Positions 60,354-64,000 of a DNA stretch of 64,000 nucleotides are shown here, piece after piece. Location of the stretch: assembly GCF_018397995.1 (NCBI RefSeq), contig NZ_BBQH01000027.1:32791-96790 (forward strand), in the 5' to 3' direction. Every line of letters begins with the position of its first letter. The first letter of the stretch is position 1. Under the pieces are notes generated by a model. It worked only from the letters and a program-made list of their open reading frames with translations. It was not told the origin of the DNA and did not search any database. Position numbers and translations under genes: made by a program. The stretch is from Rhizomonospora bruguierae (GTDB taxonomy: Bacteria; Actinomycetota; Actinomycetes; Mycobacteriales; Micromonosporaceae).

Positions 60354-61424
60354 TCAGCAGAGGGCGGTGAGGGCGGTGCAGAGCCAGGCGCCGGTCCGGT
60401 GTTCGAGGCGGAAGGCGAGCGCCCACGATCCCCGGGCGTCGGCGAGGATCGCGACCACCTCGGCGGCCCCGGGGCTTGGCTCGCTGATCCGCAGGCGCAC
60501 CCGCCAGACCTTCCGGTGCGCCCGCCGACCCCGGATCGGGCGGGCGCCGCCCACCAGGTCCACCGCCGCGTGCCGGCGCCCGACGCGCCGGACGGCGGAG
60601 ATCATCTCGTGCACGATCTCGGGGGCGTTGACCGGCGCGCTGACCGCCCGGATGTGCGCCACCGGCCGGTAGCCGTTGAAGATCTCCAGGCACAGGTCCG
60701 CGAAGCGGTGTGCGGTACCCGGCAACTGAGTGGCCGACGCCCGCGCGTCGCGCTGGCGCGATGCGCCCGCGACGGCCTCGGGGCCGCCGCCGCGCAGGCG
60801 GAGGCGTGCGCCTCCGCCTCCGCCCCCGCCCCCGCCCCCGCCCCCGCTCCCGGCGTCGGCGGAGGTGTGGTCCGTGGCTCGGGCGGCGTCTCCGGTGGTG
60901 TCGGGTCTTCCTTGGCTGGCGTCTGCGCTCGCGCTGGCATCTGGCTTGTGCTTCGTGCCGGCGGTTTGTGCAGTGGTTTCGGGTCTTCCCTGGCTGGCGG
61001 CTCCGCTCGCGCTGGCATCTGCCCTGTGCTCCGCGCCGCCGGCCTGCGCATCGGTCCTGTGTTCCGTGCTGGCGGTCTGCGCATCGGTCCTGTGTTCCGT
61101 GCCGGCGGTCTGCGCATCGGCCGTGTGTTCCGCGTCGGCGGTCTGCGCATTGCTCCCGTGTTTCGTGCCGGCGGTCTGCGCATCGGCCGTGTGTTCCGCG
61201 TCGGCGGTCTGCGCATTGGCCCCGTGTTGCGCGCCGGCGGGCGACTCCACGGGCACGGCGGGTGACGCCTCGGGTGACTTGTCGCGCATCGCCCCGCCGA
61301 GCGACCAGTACTCCGCGGCCTCCCGTTCGGTGCACAGTTCGTCGTCGAAGGGTGGGTTGAGCGCGGGCGGGCGGCGGACGCGGACACGGGCCGGCGGGGC
61401 GGGGGAGGTGAGCAGCGCGGGCAA
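60354..61424 (-). CDS. Rv3235-family protein with in-frame minisatellite
   Basis: The C-terminal 130 residues (HRFADLCLEIFNGYRPVAHIRAV, HRKVWRVRLRISEPSPGAAEVVAILADA, WALAFRLEHRTGAWLCTALTAL) match the actinobacterial Rv3235 family, small proteins of unknown function encoded near secA. N-terminal to it are a conserved start (LPALLTS, NPPFDDELCTEREAAEYW), an 11-residue repeat array (AQTAGTEHRTD and variants, about 60-130), two 26-residue units and a (Gly)12 tract. The start is TTG at 61424, chosen because CGGAG lies 6-7 nt upstream and the conserved segment begins there. Frame length is 356 residues versus about 150-200 in typical members, so the repeat insert doubles its size. Confidence 0.75.
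   Translation of the reverse strand: MPALLTSPAPPARVRVRRPPALNPPFDDELCTEREAAEYWSLGGAMRDKSPEASPAVPVESPAGAQHGANAQTADAEHTADAQTAGTKHGSNAQTADAEHTADAQTAGTEHRTDAQTASTEHRTDAQAGGAEHRADASASGAASQGRPETTAQTAGTKHKPDASASADASQGRPDTTGDAARATDHTSADAGSGGGGGGGGGGGGARLRLRGGGPEAVAGASRQRDARASATQLPGTAHRFADLCLEIFNGYRPVAHIRAVSAPVNAPEIVHEMISAVRRVGRRHAAVDLVGGARPIRGRRAHRKVWRVRLRISEPSPGAAEVVAILADARGSWALAFRLEHRTGAWLCTALTALC
60892..61241 (-). repeat. In-frame minisatellite: 33-bp units and two 78-bp units
   Basis: CTGCGC recurs at 61044, 61077, 61110, 61143, 61176 and 61209, an exact 33-bp period for at least six units (11 residues each). TCGGGTCTTCC recurs at 60901 and 60979, a 78-bp unit (26 residues). All periods are multiples of three, so copy-number change keeps the reading frame of the Rv3235-like gene. 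Confidence 0.9.
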
Positions 61425-61445
61425 TGGACGCTCCGATCGATCTTG

Positions 61446-61464
61446 CGTTTGCCTTCGTTTGCCT
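61446..61464 (-). promoter_or_regulatory. 10-bp direct repeat just upstream of the Rv3235-like gene
   Basis: CGTTTGCCT at 61446-61454 and 61456-61464 (AGGCAAACG twice on the coding strand), one helical turn apart and about 22 bp before the start. Possible operator. The rest of the gap 61425-61819 holds a copy of the 53-bp repeat and nothing else I can name. Confidence 0.35.
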
Positions 61465-61682
61465 CCGACAAACCCATCTTGGACCCGCGCGGCAACCCTG
61501 CACAGCCCCTGTGGATAACTCCCCGCGAGTCGCCGTGTCACCCAGCGTCGCCACGGCGGCCGGTCCGCGCCCCGCCCCCACCCTCGGCAGATCTCGGCGT
61601 GGCTGCCAGCTCGGACGGCTTCTTCAACCTGGTCGGGGCGGGTCCGGGGCGGCGCGTTGCGGCGGCCGCGTCCGCTAAATCC

Positions 61683-61795
61683 GCGGATCTTGGTACGGAT
61701 CTGCCTCTTTCCGGCCATATCCATACCGAGATCTCGAATCGATGCGCTTGCCGCGTGGTCGAGGGCGCGAGGACCCTTTGCTCTGCCTCGTGTAG
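61683..61795. repeat. Second copy of the 53-bp palindromic repeat, with an arm fragment
   Basis: 61683-61735 aligns without gaps to the minus strand of 20472-20524 at about 40 of 53 positions, including the palindromic ends (GATCTTGGTA at 61686-61695, TACCGAGATC at 61724-61733). The outer-arm 10-mer TTTGCTCTGC of the first copy recurs at 61777-61786, followed by TAGGA, as in the first copy. It lies between two genes on the minus strand, unlike the first copy. Confidence 0.7.
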
Positions 61796-61819
61796 GAAGC
61801 CTCCGCAGATCGGAGCGGG

Positions 61820-62053
61820 TCAGTCGAGCTCGCGCTCGATCAAGGGGTTGTCGCGCACCCACTCCGCGGTCTCGGCGTACTTGCGCTCGATGTACTCCTC
61901 GAGGCGGGCCCGCTCCACCCGCCACTGGCCCCGTCCACCGATCTTGATCGCGGGCAGCTCGCCGCTGCGCACCATGTGGTAGACCTGCGAGTCCGACACG
62001 TTCAGCTCGGCGGCGACGTCGGACAGCAGCAGGAACCTGGACTCGGCGGCCAC
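61820..62053 (-). CDS. BldC-like helix-turn-helix regulator
   Basis: A 77-residue MerR/excisionase-type DNA-binding protein (HTH_17): FLLLSDVAAELNVSDSQVYHMVRSGELPAIKIGGRGQWRVERARLEEYIERKYAETAEWV. Size and sequence put it near BldC, a developmental regulator that binds direct repeats cooperatively. GTG at 62053 is chosen because GGGAG lies 5 nt upstream and the conserved part begins there; longer in-frame versions exist. It is upstream of the Rv3235-like gene on the same strand, with a 395-bp gap, and divergent from the DUF6912 gene. Direct repeats in its own upstream region may be autoregulatory sites. Confidence 0.9.
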   Translation of the reverse strand: MAAESRFLLLSDVAAELNVSDSQVYHMVRSGELPAIKIGGRGQWRVERARLEEYIERKYAETAEWVRDNPLIERELD

Positions 62054-62123
62054 GGGCACTCCCGGCGCGGTGGAAGGGGCGCCACCCGAGTTTGCCACCG
62101 GTAGCCTCCGATGACCTAATACT

Positions 62124-62166
62124 GCCTGCGCCGTACCCGGGATACAGCCTGCGCCGCTACCCCGGG
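62124..62166. promoter_or_regulatory. Tandem direct repeats between the BldC-like and DUF6912 genes
   Basis: GCCTGCGCCGTACCCGGG (62124-62141) and GCCTGCGCCGCTACCCCGGG (62147-62166) repeat with a 23-bp period. On the BldC-like coding strand each GGCGCAGGC is followed by TGTAT or AGTAT, which may overlap -10 boxes. They suit a protein that binds direct repeats. The rest of the gap (62054-62281) shows nothing else. Confidence 0.45.
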
Positions 62167-62281
62167 CGGGTTGCTGATCGGACACGCTCCGGCCGATACG
62201 CTTCCCGGCGGGGGCGCCGCGGTGTAGGACGGGTGTCGCACCTGGTCATGGCGACCGGCGTGCGCGGACTGGGGGAAGCGA

Positions 62282-62779
62282 GTGGCCGACCACATCAGGG
62301 TGTACCTGCCCGCCACGGTGCCGTCGCTGGCGGTGCTGCGCGAGCAGGGTGAACTGGTCGCGCCGGTCGCGCACGCGGTGACGCCGGCGCTGCGGGAGTG
62401 GTACGTCGAGGGCGACGAGGAGGAACTGGAGTACGTCGCGTTCACCCGCGCCGCCCAGGACGCGCTGCGGCTGCTGCGCCGGGACCCGACCGCCCCGCGC
62501 CGCCGCGTGGTGATCTCCGCGGACCTGCCGTCGGAGGCGGTCGGGCGCACGGATGGCGAGTTGGGCTCCAGTTCCGTCCGGCCGCTGGCGCCGGTGACGC
62601 TGCGGCAGGTCGCCGCGGTGCACGTGGACGGGCCGGCGGCGGTCGAGGACGTGGCGGTCGCCGCCGAGGTCGTCGAGCAGGCCATCGCGGGGGACCCGGA
62701 CGCCCAGTTCACGGTCGACGGTGCCGAGGACCACGAGCTGGAGTGGTACGACGTCTCGGAGATCGAGACCCTCACCTGA
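62282..62779 (+). CDS. DUF6912 family protein
   Basis: The 165-residue protein begins [27 protein letters not shown] and has [37 protein letters not shown]; it is acidic, soluble and without membrane spans. This matches the actinobacterial DUF6912 family, which has no known function. The start is GTG at 62282 after GGGGGAAGCGA. It is divergent from the BldC-like gene and convergent with the membrane protein at the right edge. Confidence 0.88.
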   Translation: MADHIRVYLPATVPSLAVLREQGELVAPVAHAVTPALREWYVEGDEEELEYVAFTRAAQDALRLLRRDPTAPRRRVVISADLPSEAVGRTDGELGSSSVRPLAPVTLRQVAAVHVDGPAAVEDVAVAAEVVEQAIAGDPDAQFTVDGAEDHELEWYDVSEIETLT

Positions 62780-62782
62780 GCG

Positions 62783-62814
62783 GCCCACGCCGCACGCTAC
62801 CGGCGGCCGTGGGC
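62783..62814. terminator. Hairpin between convergent genes
   Basis: GCCCACG (62783-62789) pairs with CGTGGGC (62808-62814) with an 18-nt loop, 3 bp after the DUF6912 stop. The remaining gap to 62932 holds nothing clear. Confidence 0.4.
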
Positions 62815-62932
62815 GCCGCGCGCCACCGGCGACCGGCCGGGCGAACAGAGCCACGTCGAGCAATACGGTGCTGGAAGACCGGGTAGGCGAAGCGGCGGGT
62901 GCGGACAGCGCGGGCGCGGCTCCCGGCCGTGG

Positions 62933-64000
62933 TCAGGCGCGTGCGGCGGGCTTGAGGGTGCGGCCGAAGGCGATCATGGCGCTGATGGCGCCCACGAACA
63001 GCACCACGAGCGCGTGGTTGATCCGGGAGCCGGAGAGCAGGCTCTGCACCGCCCGGTCGGCGGGGCTGAGGGCGCCGGCCTCGGCGAGCAGGCGGGCGCC
63101 GCCGGTGCGGGTGATGAGCTCGGCGAGCAGCAGCACCAGGCCGGCACCGGCCCCCGCACACAGGTACGTGGGCCAGCTCGGCGTGGTGCCGGCGCGGCGG
63201 CTGGCGCGACGCAGGTACCAGAAGCCGATCAGCCCGGCCGCCAGGCCGCTGGTGATGGAGACCGTGAAGGCGTACCAGCCGAGCGCGCTGAGCTGCTGCG
63301 ATTCGCGGTCGCCCCAGCCGTACGCGGCGAGCAGCGGCTGGCGCAGCAGGTTGAGCACGAGACCGGTGGCGGAGACGGCGAGCGAGCCGGCGGTGGCGGC
63401 GGCGAGCACGGCGGTGGCGCGGATGCCGGCGAGCGCGCCGCCGAGGGTGGCGGCGGCGGCGATCCCGCCCGCGATGACCAGCGGGGCCGAGTCGCCGTCG
63501 TTGGTCAGGGCGGTGATCACCGCGGCGACCAGGCCGACGATCAGGCCGGCGCCGACGGCGACGGCGAAGCGGGGCCCGGGGCGGGGTTCCCGGTCGGCGG
63601 TGCGGCGGGCGAGTAGCCCCACCGCGAGCAGGCCGGTGGTCACGCCGCCGAGCAGGCTGGCGCTGATCACGGCGGGGAGGGCGTAGGCAGCGGCGGTGGT
63701 GGCCACCGCGCCGGTGGCGGCGGCGCGGATCGCGGCGTGAGTGGACCAGAGCATGGCGGCCAGCCAGACCAGCGACAGGCCGGCCAGCAGCCCGGCCCCG
63801 GGCGGAGTCGCGCCGGAGGCCGCGCCGGCCCGGGCCGCGCGGTTGGTTGCGGGCGGGGTCGCGCCGGCCCGGGCCGCCCGGCGCGGCGTGCCGGCGTCGC
63901 TGCCGGCTTCCACGGCCTCATCCGACGCGCCGGCGCTGGAGGCGGAGCCGGCCGTGTCCGTGGTGGAGGCGGAGGTCGGTGCGCCAGCGGCGGGGGGCGG
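62933..64000 (-). CDS. Multi-pass membrane protein, 5' end beyond the window
   Basis: Not recognised. The frame is open from the stop at 62933 to the right edge (356 codons), so the start may lie outside; a GTG at 63913 is possible. After an Ala/Pro/Thr-rich start there are about eight to ten transmembrane helices (for example LLAGLSLVWLAAMLWST, AVISASLLGGVTTGLLAVGLLA, PTYLCAGAGAGLVLLLAELI). The C-terminus INHALVVLFVGAISAMIAFGRTLKP closes the chain. Composition suggests an integral inner-membrane protein without large soluble domains. Convergent with DUF6912. Confidence 0.75.
   Translation of the reverse strand, partial: PPPAAGAPTSASTTDTAGSASSAGASDEAVEAGSDAGTPRRAARAGATPPATNRAARAGAASGATPPGAGLLAGLSLVWLAAMLWSTHAAIRAAATGAVATTAAAYALPAVISASLLGGVTTGLLAVGLLARRTADREPRPGPRFAVAVGAGLIVGLVAAVITALTNDGDSAPLVIAGGIAAAATLGGALAGIRATAVLAAATAGSLAVSATGLVLNLLRQPLLAAYGWGDRESQQLSALGWYAFTVSITSGLAAGLIGFWYLRRASRRAGTTPSWPTYLCAGAGAGLVLLLAELITRTGGARLLAEAGALSPADRAVQSLLSGSRINHALVVLFVGAISAMIAFGRTLKPAARA

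Noticed and set aside
60892..61241. Possible CRISPR array because of regular 33-bp spacing
   Set aside because: Units are contiguous and in frame, without unique spacers, and no cas genes are near.
61510..61518. DnaA-box-like TTATCCACA (minus strand)
   Set aside because: A single 9-mer can occur by chance, no cluster of boxes or dnaA/dnaN genes is present, and this is not an origin region by gene content.

Overview
The window is GC-rich (clearly above 70 percent), densely packed actinobacterial chromosome with many GTG starts. It carries F420 biosynthesis genes, a WhiB regulator, MtrA-MtrB-LpqB, XRE/DUF397 pairs and a BldC-like regulator. Together these point to the family Micromonosporaceae (Micromonospora or a close relative). 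That assignment is an inference from gene content and style, not from a database search. I found no rRNA, tRNA, CRISPR array, integrase or transposase.

Layout. 1-9.0 kb: the start of a large zinc-ribbon membrane protein that runs off the left edge, UDP-glucose dehydrogenase, an acyl-CoA dehydrogenase, two tandem paralogous membrane proteins, a hotdog thioesterase, acetoacetyl-CoA synthetase and a TIGR03089 protein. 9.2-20.2 kb: glycosyltransferase, mannose-1-phosphate guanylyltransferase, a winged-helix regulator, the F420 genes cofE/fbiB, cofD/fbiA and fbiC, a WhiB2-type regulator, a zincin-like protein with a degenerate active site, and a DUF3499 protein. 20.2-20.7 kb: a gene-free repeat zone with a 33-bp minisatellite and a 186-bp inverted-repeat element. 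20.7-27.5 kb: a catabolic block that looks like agmatine/putrescine/GABA use (class III aminotransferase, Lrp regulator, a broken saccharopine-dehydrogenase-like gene, agmatinase, two aldehyde dehydrogenases). 27.7-35.9 kb: a surface protein, then manB, a Trm112-like protein, a SIS-domain isomerase, a CDF transporter, manA and sahH. 36.0-37.6 kb: a small orphan gene and an XRE/DUF397 pair. 37.8-41.2 kb: the iron uptake operon efeUOB behind an IdeR-like iron box. 41.2-48.6 kb: an envelope cluster of RDD, SpoIIM, DUF58, MoxR, DUF4350, DUF4129 and a further membrane protein. 48.8-53.8 kb: mtrA, mtrB, lpqB and comF. 54.1-64.0 kb: hpf, two tandem-GNAT genes, secA, an Rv3235-like protein with an in-frame minisatellite, a BldC-like regulator, a DUF6912 protein and a membrane protein cut by the right edge.

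How it fits together. From general knowledge, much of the backbone follows the order of the Mycobacterium tuberculosis Rv3264c-Rv3235 region: GDP-mannose synthesis, fbiAB, whiB2, the zincin protein, the DUF3499 protein, manB, the SIS protein, manA, sahH, mtrAB-lpqB, comF, hpf, secA, Rv3235. Against that backbone the polyamine block, the XRE/DUF397 pair with efeUOB, and the MoxR/DUF58 cluster look like lineage-specific insertions. The first of these begins exactly at the repeat zone.

Most promising for follow-up: a 53-bp palindromic repeat present at two distant intergenic sites (20.5 and 61.7 kb), a likely repressor operator overlapping the -10 box of the whiB2 promoter, structured leaders before sahH and hpf, a 9-mer shared by two promoter regions of the polyamine block, and a MoxR envelope operon in which every junction is a 4-bp stop/start overlap.
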